Source: Osmia lignaria lignaria (Eukaryota > Arthropoda > Insecta > Hymenoptera > Megachilidae). Taken from it: a stretch of DNA of 64,000 nt. The position numbers were made by a program, and so were the translations under genes. Positions 49,201 to 61,780 of the stretch are shown here, piece after piece. A model generated the notes under the pieces. That model was not told the DNA's origin, did not search any database, and saw only the letters and a list, made by a program, of their open reading frames with translations. Position 1 is the first letter of the stretch. Each line of letters starts with the position of its first letter. The DNA is taken from positions 2,852,001 to 2,916,000 of the forward strand of contig NC_135037.1 in the NCBI RefSeq assembly GCF_051020975.1, in the 5' to 3' direction.

Positions 49201-49797
49201 GAATCGACGAACGAATTCCACGAATCTTACCGCTCGTGTTTAACTACTATAAAGTCACGACCAGGCGTTCTATTAACGTTTCTTGGAATACTTGCGTTGT
49301 TTCGAGCGCTCACATCCGCTCCCAGTTCAATCATACGGTCGAGTAATCCGGTCCGATTGTCTTTTACAGCGTACATCAACGGCGTCATCCCAGTCGCCTG
49401 GAAATTACAAGCGTTTATCGACGAGAACGTTTCTCGAGGCAAGGTACCGTGATCTTCGACTAACCGGATCCATAACGCTGGCGAGAGGAGCCACCGAACC
49501 ATCCTCCCCGATGTTCTGCACCGCCTTCTCCAAAGATTTGAGCAACTGGTCCACCGGTGCCCATTCTCCACGCGCGGCAAGCCCGAGCAATTTTTGCGCT
49601 GCTTCCCGGCTCGTTGCTCCAGCCGATCCAGGTTTACTTCCAGGCTGCGCTCCATCCGTGCTACCAGCACCACCGGTGCTCCCCGTAGACGCTGACCCTC
49701 CGGCCTCATCTTTCGCCGCTACGGGGCTATCCTCTTTGCTCGACGGATTCTTCTTGTCGTCCTTCCCACCCGACGTCTTCTTGCTGTTACTGCTCAT
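36353..49797 (-). CDS. nompC: NOMPC mechanotransduction channel (TRPN) with three alternative 3' modules
   Basis: Common exons (minus): 49797-49465, 49397-49296, 48384-48283, 48195-48079, 47583-47383, 47315-46932, 46859-46539, 46426-45199, 45124-44949, 44866-44438, 44190-43164. The last ends in phase 1 inside AFQDV and can join module A (40719), B (39003) or C (37254), giving 1714, 1716 or 1681 residues. NOMPC is the tetrameric force-gated TRP channel of insect touch, hearing and proprioception; its ankyrin spring binds microtubules. Residues about 110-1130 are ankyrin repeats (29 in the fly protein; motifs such as TPLHLAA recur). Exon 43164-44190 carries the linker and S1-S5 (FVLVSPAPVDTAAKLSNIY, LLFELTNPSDKSGLG, QILDFLSFHHLFGPW). 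The intron after 49296 has a GC donor (GCAAGT), required by phase. The acceptor before 46426 is a CAGCAG tandem that could add one Gln. Strongly conserved; identification is firm. Confidence 0.96.
37255..38083. other. Spacer between nompC modules C and B
   Basis: No exon is seen beyond the module B poly(A) region (37956-37961). It would be intronic in transcripts using module C. Short open frames are shadows. Confidence 0.5.
38084..39003 (-). CDS. nompC: nompC alternative 3' module B
   Basis: Exons 39003-38736 and 38546-38084, with the same intron position and phases as module A. S6 and the TRP domain are almost unchanged (MSDTYQRIQAQSDIEWKYGL), while the pore turret differs (FGQTTHEQFKVEIMQPEW) and the C-terminal tail is unrelated after the conserved VVDWEAVRRKYR block, ending in Ala/Pro/Val-rich sequence. 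A poly(A) signal on the minus strand lies at 37961, about 123 bases beyond the stop. Intact frame and splice sites argue for a used alternative, not a pseudo-exon. Confidence 0.85.
39004..39696. other. Spacer between nompC modules B and A
   Basis: It contains the module A poly(A) signal at 39580. Nothing else is recognisable. It is intronic for transcripts using B or C. Confidence 0.5.
39697..40719 (-). CDS. nompC: nompC alternative 3' module A (pore, S6, TRP domain, C-terminus)
   Basis: Exons 40719-40452 and 40153-39697, stop TAG. Entry phase and the split valine codon match the common S1-S5 exon. It encodes the pore region FFAVFGQTTHGE, S6 with YMLVSVVVLINLLIAMMSDT, the TRP-domain stretch IQAQSDIEWKYGLSKLIRN, then TTTAPSPLN, MGAKWLAKVKK and SPLGSQLSF. 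The tail is acidic (Glu/Asp/Lys repeats). A minus-strand AATAAA lies at 39580, about 117 bases past the stop. It is closest in sequence to fly NOMPC and nearest to the common exons, so it is likely the default form. Confidence 0.9.
40720..43163. other. Large nompC intron upstream of the alternative modules
   Basis: A 2.4-kb intron between the common S1-S5 exon and module A, rich in poly-T, poly-A (41778-41803) and CT/GA simple sequence (41330-41420, 42160-42175). The reading frames here have no homology that I recognise. This is where signals choosing among modules A, B and C would be expected, at least in part. Confidence 0.5.
46461..46500. repeat. (AGA)n microsatellite in a nompC intron
   Basis: Forty bases of uninterrupted AGA/GAA repeat, 35 bases upstream of the exon acceptor at 46426 on the coding (minus) strand, where it reads as a CTT polypyrimidine tract. 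Confidence 0.95.
48385..49295. other. nompC intron with a GC donor
   Basis: A 911-bp intron between the exons ending at 49296 and starting at 48384. The donor on the minus strand is GCAAGT, not GT; the alternative GT three bases further on breaks the phase. No other feature is recognised. Confidence 0.7.
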
Positions 49798-51091
49798 GGT
49801 ACCTCGTAGGTGGATCTCTCATCCTCCAGCCCCAACATCCTTACTATTTAGGCAACGCGTCTAGACGATTCCCTTTTTTCTTTTTTTTTTTTTTTACCGA
49901 TTAACTATTACATCGTCACACAAAGGTCGATCAGCAACGAAACGATCTCGCGAAACGGAAGAAGATCTTTCATCGAGTTCGAGGAAGAAGCACCCTCGGA
50001 CGGCGCGTGGTTAACGTTACGTTTATCCTGACGATTCTGAAGACGCTACGTAACAGAGGCTCGCCTTCGGAGGGTTGCTTTCCCTCGACCCTCTCGCTGC
50101 TGGCAGGATCGACCAATCACTGCCTGGGTAGCGCGCGAAACCAAGTGGTAACGGTACACCAACAACGGACGCGGTTCGAGCTGGTTGCAACGATGCGTGC
50201 TACGGTAAAACCAGCTAACCGTTGCTCCGTCGTGGGGTATGCCGTTTCGTTGGTAGCTAAGAAAATGCGGTAAACCGGTGGCGGTGGTGGCGAAGCCGAG
50301 AAACCTACTACGAGGGTGGGGAGCCAGAAGGTGGTACGACGGTGGTGGCATGGTCGACGTCGACACGCGACTTCCGGCGCGGGCCAGCAGGCACGCCATC
50401 CACCAATCTCGAGTCCGCTGCTTTTACATTTTAACCAATTTCTCAACCTTAATCCCCCTTTTTCTTTTGTTGCATTATTTTTTCACTTCGAGATCTCTTA
50501 CGGGCTATCTCTATTACATATTTACATCCGTTCGAAAGAAAGATGTTTCATTTGCTTAGAGAGGAATTCGGTACCTCTACGTTTCATCCCCTTTCTTCGA
50601 GGTGGAAATTGAATCGTACGACGAGCCAGGTTTTATGAATGAAGATTCAATTATCGTATCATCGGGCAGACTGTTGCACTTGCCGATCAAAATATCTCAC
50701 CTCGACACGTGTCGCATAACCGAGCGGCTTGATTCAATTACGCAAGACCGATGCCTTCCATAAAAAGACAGCGCGATAGCTGCGTATCAAAGGTCGAGCG
50801 AGTGCGTTACAGAAGTGTCAAGAATCGTCAGTCCTCGACATTAGTTATGCTTCGATGTTTGAGTCGACTGCTCGTATACAGTCGCGATAGTAAACAAACT
50901 TGCCAGCCATTTACTAGTCATTTAATTATCGACGGATAGCGAGTTGAGATTAGAACATGTTATATATAGGAAGGTTAGCATAGTTCATTGTCAAAGTGAA
51001 AAGTATCTAGGAGTCACGACTGCTGCCTTATCTCTGATCTTCTCACGCTTTCGTTTGCACCCACGTCTGAAGCAGATTTTTATGCAACAAT
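49798..51091. other. Divergent intergenic region nompC / ACSF2
   Basis: About 1.3 kb separates the start codons of nompC (minus) and ACSF2 (plus). It should contain both promoters. Several open frames occur on both strands (for example 50046-50399) but none has a recognisable protein signature. No TATA box or other defined site could be assigned. Confidence 0.5.
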
Positions 51092-54000
51092 ATGTTTCGC
51101 TCTTGGTTCAACAGATATTCGTCTTTTCCATCGATCGCCAACTATCGCGTACATCGAGGAGACGTCTTTAATCCGGGAAAGTCGCTAATCGGTGAGTAAG
51201 ATAATGCAACACCGATAACTTACGTAAGTATTTATGAAATTATTTATTCTGCAGATCGTTGTCGAAACGAGAAACGATTTAATCACAATCAGCAACAAAG
51301 TCTGGCCCGGATAGCCCGCGGAGGGGACCTACCGTTAAGGGAAGAAACCATCGGAAAATTATTGGGAACAGCAGCGGAAAGGTGGCCGGATCAAGAATGC
51401 GTGGTTTCCGTCCATCAAAATACACGCCTGACGTTCTCAGAGTGTTTACGTCGCGCCGATCGTTTGGCAGCGGGATTAATCAAATTGGGGATGAGACCCG
51501 GCGATCGTATAGGAATATGGGGTCCGAACGACGTCGAATGGTTGTTGGGCTTCCTTTGCGCCGCCAGAGCGGGCTTAATCCTAGTCGCGATCAATCCGAC
51601 GTACCAGATGAATGAGATCAGCTACTGTTTACAAAAGGTTGGCGTGAAAGCTGTAATAGCTCCCGCCAGTTTCAAGGTGCAAGACTATCCACGCATGCTG
51701 TTGGAGGCGCGACGAACGTGTCCCACATTGGAGCACATAATTATCTATTCGAAGGATCACGTGACGTAAGGAAACCTTCGATCAACGTGTACTAAACGCC
51801 TCGTCGCCGCGTTTTAAGCGTCCGAGCGTATCCTGGCGCGGACTCGAAACGAATCGGTTGGACGACTCGACGGTGCCTATCTCTCGCGAATGATATATCC
51901 GAGTTTCCTTGGAATTTCGTCTAATTTAAGCGGGAGAATGGACACGGTGCGATAACTCTCCTTGGTATCCGGCAACTTCGGGTCGATAAGGGGACAGGTC
52001 GGCGACGAAGCCACGTAAATCCTTCGTCCTTAGGAAACGCGGTCGCAGCCGGGCTAGCATTAAAACGAGCCGAGGAGGAGAAACCCCTCTTCCAAGTAAA
52101 TTCGTCCTGGCCGGCCGTTCTGTCGTGATAAGTTGGATCGGCCGAGGTCGAAGACGGGCGTAGTTTTAATTTATTCTCGCGCTCTTTCGCTCGCGGTTCG
52201 CTGATTCATGAATATCGCGTGCGAGCTTGAACGATCCACGACGCACAAACTACATTCGACTTTGTTGGCTTAATCGTTGGCTCGAGCGCGTTTCTTGTCG
52301 CAGACGTTGTAAACGATCCGCGCGGAACCCGACACGCTTTTCCCTTTCGCTTCGTTTCCATTCCCTTGCATCTGCATATTCTTTCGACGCTCCGATTAAC
52401 CCTTTCACTTTTCATATCCGGAAAGTAAAATGTAATTTCCAGATCGGTTGTTTCCAGGTAAAAAAAGAAGGAGAAAAACGATGCGTCGAGTCGTTTGCCG
52501 AGTTCGAGGCTAGAGAGCCGGGTCATTTAAAGACCAACGGGGCCGATTGATCGTTTAACGCGCCCATTCGCGTCCCTCCAATCTATTTCCAACCGGGGTC
52601 TCGTAACTTTCAAACTTTTGCCCGATCATCGAGCCGATTTGATTAATAATCTCTATCCGCGAAAGGAATCCCCGATACGCAATTAGGTTAATGGTCAGCC
52701 GCCGCTCCTCACACGCGGCTTGATTCACCGGCTGACATGTACACACAGACGAGATGCTGTTACGTTACTAGCTGGAATAGATACCTATTGCGCGATACAA
52801 TAACACATTCGAAGATAAAACGTGTTAATGTGATCGAAATTGAGCTATACTTATGGTAAAGCTTCATTTATACCGAAGTGGACAGTACCGGTAACTGGGA
52901 ACGTTCCGAATAATAGGGGATTTTCATCGAATTCCAGCCTGTACTAATGATTTCTTGTTCGAATAATGGGAGCTCACGTTTAAATAAGTGGATTCGTATA
53001 CGAAATTGGATTATTTCATTTCATAATTTATACGTGGCGCGCGTATAACCGAAACGACGCTCTGCAACCGTTTAAATAATAAAAGTTCAGTGGAGTTCAG
53101 TTAACTGGGTATAAATATACTTTAAATAAACGGAGCTTTGATTGCATTTAAATAATCATACCTTTTCAACTGTAACAGAGACGAGTTACAAAAATAAAAG
53201 TGTGTTCGAATCGATACAGGGGAACTCATCGTTTTTGCGACGTGGAGGAACTCGCGTCGAGAATCGAGGTGGAGAGGATCGCAGCCCAGCAAGACGAGAT
53301 ATCCTGCTACGAGGGTACCGACATACAATTCACCTCGGGAACCACAGGGAAGCCGAAGGCCGCGTTGCTGTCGCATTGGTCCCTCGTGAATAACTCGATG
53401 CTGGTAAGATCTCGCGGCTGATCAAATATTCCTTAATCACGATCGACGTAACAAACTCCTTCTGGTGTTCTCAGACTGCGAAAAGATCGGAATTCGACGT
53501 CGGGCACAAGGTTTGCCTAAACGTACCGTTCTTTCACGCGTTTGGCATAGCTAAAGGTTTGCTTTCCTCGTTGAACGCCGGCATCACTATGGTGCTGCAA
53601 GGACGCTCGTTCAATCCCGTGCAGTCGTTGCAGGCGATAGTTCGAGAAAAGTGCAACGTCGTTTACGGGACGCCAACGATGTGGGTAAGAAAAACTGGCG
53701 ATTCGAAGACGTCACACGATAAAGGAATAAAATTCTCAAGCGAATAAACGATGTCGACGTTTACGATAGATCAATATGCTGGACGCTCATCAACGACTTC
53801 AACCTCCGCCGATACCTCTGTTCGCTGGCGTCACCGGTGGTTCACCTGCGTCACCGGAGCTCTTTCGAAAAATAAAGGACTGCTTTCGTTTCGATAATAT
53901 GAAGGTAAAGGACAGATTCAGCGATGGACAGTTGAAACTCTGTCAAATTTTTCAAATCGTTTCAAATTTTATTGGAACCTATTGGAAGTCTTGAAAATTT

Positions 54001-55840
54001 AACGAGGGGAACTACCCAAGTGTTAGTTACTACTCACATTTTAAAGTGTAACAAAGTGATACAACGTTTTTAATGACAGTTTCTTTCATTTTAAGTACCT
54101 ATTATTTATTAATTTATTAATTTATTAATTTATTAATAATTCATTACATACGTTGCACTTTTTACAGAATTTAAATTAGGTTCTCCATATAGTACACACG
54201 GTATCATCGTTACGGCATCATAAATTTACATGCGCTTATTTATTATTACAATAGGAAATTTATATATAATATGATTAGATAAGATAAAAATTGAAATTGG
54301 AAGAAATAATTGTGTGCAATGACAAATAAGCAACAAAGTCGAGTCTTTGCCTACAATTATTCTTAAATTATTACTGGGTTTTGAATATGAATATGCAAAA
54401 TTTCAGTTTGCAAATGGAATTACTTTAGATAAAATTTACTTGGAATAAAATTAGAAGCAATTCGACTGATAACGCTGTCTTAATTAACAATGTTATCTTT
54501 CACGAATGGTTTCGATGTAAATGCAACCGCGCCTATGATGAACGACGGTGTGTCAAGGTGATCCTGTTCGCAGCACCACGATCGAATGACTTTTAAAATT
54601 ATTAATCGTATAACGTAACGAAGGATTTTCCTATCGACGATATATAATATTTAAAGTTAACACGATTTTAGACGGGGCTGGAAATCGACGAAGGTCGTCG
54701 ACACGACGGGTTCTCGTACTTAATTCGTCCCGACATAACGCGTCGCGTTCCAGCCCGTTATCTATGCACATATCTCTTACGGGCAGCTCCTCGGTTCGTA
54801 TGCATAAATACGATTCCGCGTGGAGAAATATCGTTTCTTGGCTGCGATCAATAACGTTCTCTTTCGCGAAATCGGGTCCCGAGCTTTCCTAGCTTCGTCC
54901 TAAAACGACCAATCGTCTGTTCTTTGACTGTCGACAGACGGTATACGGGATGACGGAGACATCGGCGGTGATTTTCCAATCGTTGCCCAACGAGGACCGC
55001 CATTTGACGGAGAACACCGTTGGACATCTGGCGGATCACGTCGAAGCAATGGTAATTAAGAAAAAAAAAAATTACTCTGTACTTTTATAAAATCACAAGT
55101 CGCGTCCTTACACGGATATTTCTTCTTTGTCTCGAAGGTGGTGGATGAGAATGGATCACCCGTACAATTTGGTTCTCCAGGAGAGCTTTGGATACGTAGC
55201 TACTGCAACATGAAGGGTTACTGGCAGGACGAAGAGAACACACGAAAAACCTTGACCGAAGATGGTTGGCTAAAAACCGGTGATCAATTCGTGTTGGAAT
55301 CAAATGGGTACGGACGGATAGTCGGGAGGCTGAAGGAGATGCTGATACGAGGCGGAGAGAATATTTTCCCTAAGGTACAGACGCGGCGTAAAGGAAATTA
55401 TAGTTGTTATTGCTGAAAAGTGATAACTATTTAGGGGACTGGTAGAGTGTACTCCACCGTGACCCGGTGTTATTCGATTCCGCTTCTTCATCCTATAAAT
55501 CGTGTTCCAGGAGATTGAGGACTTATTGATGACGCATCCTCTGATCCTGGAGGCGCAAGTTATAGGTGCTTACGATAGCGTCTACGGCGAGGAAGTGTGC
55601 GCATGCGTGCGCCTCCAAGCAGGCGCCAGTCTCACCAAGGAACAATTGCGGGAGTACTGCAAGGGACGAATCGCGCCTTTTAAAATACCTCGTTACGTGG
55701 TGATCGTTGATGAGTACCCGAAGACAGCCAGCGGGAAAGTACAGAAGTATGTAATGAAGAAAGAATTGGAAGAAAAGGGGATAATTCCTACGACACCCAG
55801 TCACGATGCTTCTAGTTTAAATATACCGATTAGGAGCTAA
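51092..55840 (+). CDS. ACSF2: Medium-chain acyl-CoA synthetase family member 2, mitochondrial
   Basis: Exons: 51092-51191, 51255-51765, 53220-53403, 53475-53684, 53770-53904, 54938-55051, 55138-55374, 55511-55840, giving 606 residues. It activates fatty acids with ATP to acyl-adenylate and then acyl-CoA. The ANL-superfamily motifs are in order: P-loop FTSGTTGKPKA at about 241-251, PFFHAFG, YGMTET at 383-388, GELWIRSYCNMKGYW, TGD, GRLKEMLIRGGENIFP, and the C-terminal catalytic lysine in TASGKVQK (Lys573). The first exon encodes an Arg/Ser-rich, acid-poor N-terminus (MFRSWFNRYSSFPSIANYR), consistent with mitochondrial import. The two largest introns (51766-53219 and 53905-54937) show no other gene; the second is AT-rich. 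No AATAAA is obvious after the stop. Confidence 0.94.
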
Positions 55841-56198
55841 TCTTAGAAGCATAAAACGTTGCTGTGTATAGGACAAGATAAACTCTGTCTAGTCGATTTA
55901 CGCAAACGTATGTAAGCGATACGGACTTAAACATATGGTTCTTCTACATATATTTTTTCTTTTTGTTATTGATACTGTTATCGCAGAGGTGAAGATAAAA
56001 TGGTCGACGCGAGCATATAAAGGTATCGTGAAGATACGTTCGGTTGTAACAGATGGCGCCACGTGTTCAAGCCATCTCCTGTGTGTTTGGCAAGGTAGAA
56101 AACTATTCCAAACGAATCAGTGATGCACAAACATAATTATCGAAACAATATTTTATTTCCAATTTTTACAGTGTATTACACGATTTCGTTTACTTCTA
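55841..56198. other. Convergent 3' region, ACSF2 and the unidentified minus-strand gene
   Basis: It holds the ACSF2 3' UTR and, on the other strand, the short 3' UTR and poly(A) signal (56152-56157) of the terminal exon at 56199-56353. Nothing else is seen. Confidence 0.5.
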
Positions 56199-56353
56199 TT
56201 ATAAAAGCTTCTTGAAGACCGGTTTGTAGGTCACGGCGGAAGGTAACGTGACACCCAGGATCCCTTGTTCGGATTCGCATTTTCGAAGATAGCACGTGTC
56301 AGTCTTGTTGTTTTTTACTTTTACGCAAAGCCCCGTGCCCGCCAACTGTCGTG
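56199..56353 (-). CDS. Terminal coding exon of an unidentified minus-strand gene
   Basis: A strong acceptor on the minus strand (TTTTTCGTCAG) is followed by a 155-base exon reading LAGTGLCVKVKNNKTDTCYL, then RKCESEQGILGVTLPSAV and YKPVFKKLL before TAA. A minus-strand AATAAA sits at 56157, 42 bases past the stop. The cysteines and composition look like a secreted or extracellular protein. Upstream exons must lie at higher coordinates or beyond the window; none could be identified between 56354 and 64000. I do not recognise the family. Confidence 0.5.
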
Positions 56354-59300
56354 CTGACGAAAAACGTTGATCGATGATCGATGACACCGTCGTCGTAACC
56401 AGGAAGCGAAGTATAATGACGCGTATAACGCGGAGAAAGGATGGAAGCCGTGGAACGGTACGATAGGAAGCTGAAACTGGTAAAATGGGCATCGTGGAGA
56501 AGACAGAGGGGAGATAAAGAGGAGAAGAAAGAAGCCATCGAAATCGTTGGATTCGGGAGGGGCACGTGTTTCAGGTGGCGTCTAATTGAGGATGGATGCC
56601 TCGGGCGACGAGTCGTCGCTTCTTCAAGACTGGAAGACTTGGAAGAGGCGTGCATTACCGCGGCAGATGGTGGTCGTGATTGCAGCTGCTCCGCACACGA
56701 ACACCTGCCGTTTTCTCCCCCGTCTATCGGGATGGACGAAATCACTGTCCAGCCTCCTCCACCTTCTCCTTCACGCTCTTTCTTCGGTTCCATCGTCCAT
56801 TCGTATTCTGCCAACGAAAGAATCCCAACTGCCCGACTGCAATATCAAAAGGTTTTTATAACTTAATAAGATTACAGATTTTTAATAATAATACGAGAGT
56901 GATTTAATTCTCTTCAAGGGCAACGAAAAGTCTGCAGCTGCCCGACCATTGATTTCAACGCCTTTCACTGAATTTCAGTTCAAGTGTTTCATTTCATCTA
57001 CAATTATCCGTTTATAAAATAAGTAAATCAAAGTCGGACAGTCAGACGGCGTCCCCGGAGAGAGATAACGCGCGTTTTCTCTTGAAAAGATACAGATGGG
57101 AATAGATATTAGATATCGATCGTCCGTTCTCCAAGGCTTTGCTCGATGAAACGGCGTTTCCTGGATTCTCTCGAGAGAATCAGGATCGTTGCTTCTCGAG
57201 CGAAAGTGATTTCTGCCACGTCTCACAGCGTCGAAACGTTTTCGCACACGTACTTCTGTCGCGAAAAAAGAAGAAGTAGAAAAGGAAAAAAGAAACGAGA
57301 GAATCATCGCGAAAGAGACGGTTCGAGGTCGTCTCAGGAGCAGAGGAATTAATTTTGGCGAACGTCCAGAATGTATACTAGCACGGGACACGAAACACGG
57401 GGCGGGAACGAAGGGATGATACTGGCAGCGAAGTAAATTCGGCTCAGCGAGACAGATCCGGCGCGGAAAATTGTAAGGGAAAATTGGTGGCATCCTGCAA
57501 CGGGGCCGACAGTTCGGATAGACGACCGTGACCACGATTTCTCTAGTCGAGTAAAGCAGCTAACGAGCTGTCAAATATCAGCGTAATCGAGAAACCTGTT
57601 CTATGATCAGCCATAAACGTCGATCCAGCGTCGCGGCGTTCGATCCTTCGTCAGCCATTGGTCCGTCTTTACGGAATACAAACCGAAACTGGGACGCTGG
57701 TAAAGCGATCGGATTTTTTAAAATTTCGTCGAATTTCTGAATTACATTTCGAATCGCGTGAAATCCAGTTTACCAGCTTCCCAGGATCCAATGCAGAACG
57801 GAAGAGTCGAAATTTCCTTTCGAAAAAGGAATCGATTCGTTTTTTCCCTCTGCCGAGTCGATTTCCGGCGATGGTTGACGGGGGGCGCGGTGAACAATAA
57901 AGACGCGAAGACGGAAGATAAAGAATTGAAAGGTAAAAGAACAGGTGGCGCGATCGGGAAGGGAGAAGAATAGAAGAAATTCCAGAGCAGTAGGCGGAGA
58001 ATGGCGGTAAATTAAATACGGCAGCAGCCCCCGGGGGTGGTTCGTTTAATCGCTTAATCGAGACTTCAGAATGCTCGGCGAACGAAAGCCGAGCTTGTGA
58101 GCGAGCTTTCGCTTCGTCTCGATGAAAGCTCTCGAAAGGGTCGGCAATTACTTAAAAACGAAGTTGCGCGCCATCGTCGCCGTCGTTTTCTTTCCCGTAT
58201 TCGCCGTGGCTGCGTTTCTTCCATTTCACCCGTTCCTTTTACGCGGTTTTCCTACCGCGACGCGTATCCGCGCGAGCCGACCGTTCGTGCAAGGTGGCCG
58301 TGCGCGGATGGACCCCTCTCTATTCCGGATAACGACAGCAATATCCAAATAGTAAAACGGATGGCAGCCAACTGGAGGGCAGGGCAAACACTCGAACAGT
58401 GACTGGATCGATGAAAAGGTACGCGAATCGTGGCAACCGACGTAATAAAAGAGTCCGACCGCGTAAACGTAATCCACCGACGTTCCTTCCCACCCTTCCC
58501 TCCGTTGTCGAAACTCGTTGTCGTTTCGTTGAATTCTTCGCCCGGATTTCGAAAGTGTACCAGCACCGGTGCAGCTGCCCGAAATTTCAACCTCCTCGTA
58601 ATCCTGTTCGACCAGAACTTTTTCTTGCCCGTGAATCGCGAAAGCGTTACACCTTGCTCTTTCGTAAGCTGCCCGGATGATTAATAACATTCGTACGAAA
58701 TATCTTATAACACGCTAATTTTATATACGTCCTGAAAAAACTTTCGTGAAATAATTTGACGTATCCGTCACTAATTTTCCCCAGATTCTGAATCCAGCCG
58801 GGCGAGTGTCAAGCGCATCAAGAGAGCTCGCGGTGTTTCTTGGTAAAGGAGCTAAGGTGAATCAGACGACGCCAGTAGTCTCGGCGTCGTTGTTCATCCT
58901 TCCACGACGTTCCAGCTTCCGGCTTGGAGGACGAAGAGAATGGACCGGAGTGTCGGCGAGAAGAGAGAAAAGCGATGAGTAATACGGAGAGGGAGGTGGA
59001 GGTGGTTGCTGAAGACGGAAGAATATTTCGTGGAGGTCGCGGGGCGACACGTAGACCCAGGTAGAACGCATAGTAGACACGTAACGTTCTTCGGAATCGA
59101 GGTTACGCGGTTGCGAGAGTGTTTCAGATCGATATTCTTATTCCGGCTACGATCGCGATGCTCGAGAGCGTCTACCTTTTCATTGGTCTCGCGAGATCGA
59201 TCGCAAAGAAACGTGGCTTTTATTAGGAAAATAGACAACTCGAGGAGTCCCTCGTAGCCGAGCACGAAGACATGGTTTTTCTCTCGCGAAACGATCGTCG

Positions 59301-61746
59301 GGGAAGGAGGAAAAATACTATGGCGAACAGCTGGGAATCGCAACTGCGCAACGAATCACGGATGCCCGTGCTTAGCCGGGAGAAAGAAGTCACTGGAAGA
59401 AGCTTAATGGAGCTGCAGAACTATCCGTGGACGAGCAGCTCGGTTCGCGAGTTTTTCCTCGCCTCTCGAATCGTAAGGCTGTCCGCGTACACAGGAGCTA
59501 CGGAAATCCCGCGAGGGCTCCAAGATTATCGCGTTCCCATCAAACCGGCGAGAATTTCCTTGGCCGTGGAAACGCGCCGGAAACGAGGACAAAAGGAAAA
59601 CGAGTCGAGTGCGAGGGAATTGGTCCAACGACAGGCATCAACGATAACGAATTCTTACTTCCGCTAACTAGGGGAATTCGATGTTTCGAAAACCCTATAT
59701 AGATCTCGTATGTTTCACGCCTCGAAACGTTGAATTCGATATCCTTGATCCAACCTCTTCTCGTGTGTCCGTTCGAAAAGAAATCGAAATAATCGAACAA
59801 GTATAACGATAACGATAAAACCTTTCTCGGATCGGTGTACGTCGGTCCTCGGGTTTCTAGACCGAAAACCATGGCGTTTTCCGTCCACGTAATCGATTTA
59901 CGAGGAGTCATTCGTCCCTGACGTTTTTCTCCGTTTGCCGGGGCAAACGTCGTCGTGGATCGGGCAGGAAAGCGAGGTGGAAGCGTGCCGGTCGGTTTGG
60001 ACCGAGGGACCGTGTCCCCCATCCACGATCTCTCGCTCACCCTACTGTGCCACTCTTTCCATCTCCATTTCCCTTTGTCGCTGCGTTTTCTCGTGGTTGC
60101 ACCTCACCCTCTTCTCTGCCATCCGCCCTACGAACCGTAGCCAGAGAATTCTCTCTTTTCGTATCGATCCCAGGGTAGAGACGGCCAAGTCCCCGCGTCC
60201 CACGATTTAACTCTATTTAATGGCGATACATTGTTTAGTATCGGCCGTGAGCCGGCGCCCGCGCTCTCGCGTACGTCTAATACGATTCGAGCAATCGTCT
60301 TTCCCCTACTTGTTTGCCCTTGTTCAACGTTCGAATCGTCTATCGCTTTTGCATCTCATCGCCGACCCTTTCTCGACACCCCTTTTCGTTCGCGCGACCA
60401 ACCATCACGCGCGTAAATGGATTTTTCTTTTCCTTTTTGTTTATTTTATTTCATTTTTTTTATTTTTTTTTTTTATTTCGGAAGCTCGTACGTATTTGCA
60501 GAAACGTAGGTCTGGAATTAATAAAGCCTTTCGGCGGAGTTCCGCGCGGATTTTTTCTATCAATTTCTCGGCTTCGTTCCATATTTGAGCGTATTGTGCT
60601 CCGCGAACAATAACTCATCTCGATATTGCTGGCCTGGCTCTCGCATCCGGCGTGCCCTCTCTCTTTTCACCCGTTCCTACTAGCTCGTTCTCCGTCGCCC
60701 GTTTGCCCCTGTCTTCCGTCGCATCTCCAACCCCCTCGCATCGATAAAGTCACCGACAGTCGCGATTTTACGACTCGCGACGGAACTTTGCCTATTAAAG
60801 CGTGGCTCGTTAACCTCGCGACGTAGCCAGACGCTCTCTCCCTCGTCTCCTTTCAACTTCCTCTATCACTGCGGTTTTCCTACCGAGGAGCGTTCGCGAC
60901 AAGGTCGCGTCGCGAATCGCGGAACGTCGATGGAAGAGAATAGGGTACCGGAACGATCCCCTGGTGAACAGGTGATAGACGAGAAATTTCGCGATAGGGT
61001 AGGTTCGCTTTAAAAGGTGGGCCACGGATTCGTTGCGTTTACGTTTGCGTGGCACGTGGGTGCACTCGAGGAAAACTGTCGGTGGAAGGGTAAGCTGGGA
61101 GAGGAGAAGCCGGTTAATGAAGGATGGAAGGGCCGGCTGGCCTGTGTTTGAGAAGCACTAGTCCGGTCTCCCGAGAGTGGTCGGTCTTCTCCTGGATATC
61201 TGACGGCGGGAGGGTACGGGGGTTACGGCGGTGGTACACGGTCCGGGTACGGCTGGCCACTTCCCAAGGGAACTCGTTTCAGCTCCGTCTCTGGCGCAGA
61301 GGGGCCGCTGCGCGCGGGTAAAAGCGCGTCCGCGAGAGTGAGAAACCGGGTTATATGCAGATACATGCTCGTTCTTCCCGGCCTTTCTTCGACGATAAAG
61401 TCCCGCGTTCCTTCTCTTTCTCTCCGTTTCACTGCTCGTTCCCACTTAACCAGGTCCCTCTTTACTGCCCCGTCCTTCCCGTCTCCGCTTCTTTCCTCGC
61501 GTCTGAAACGCTCAACGATACCCTCAGGTACGAAATGGCAATCGCTCTCGGCTCTTTCTCTCTCTCCTTTACACTTCTATACCCTCCACTATGCTTCGTC
61601 CCTTTGTTCGTCAACGTTCCGCAAGCTTCTCACAAATCAACGCAGCTTCTTATGTTCTCTGCACCTACCCTCCCTTTGCTCCGCTCCGCTCGCGCATTAT
61701 TTACATCAGCCCGCGCGTTCCCGTTTCCTTTGACGGTGACTAGACA

Positions 61747-61780
<34 letters not shown>

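Noticed and set aside
56299..56866. Overlapping frames of 141-171 codons on both strands
   Set aside because: Composition is low-complexity and the frames contradict each other; only the 155-base minus exon at 56199 has splice and poly(A) support.
56975..57535. 186-codon minus-strand frame
   Set aside because: No domain, no splice sites that fit the orphan exon, Arg/Ser/Pro-rich as expected from base composition.
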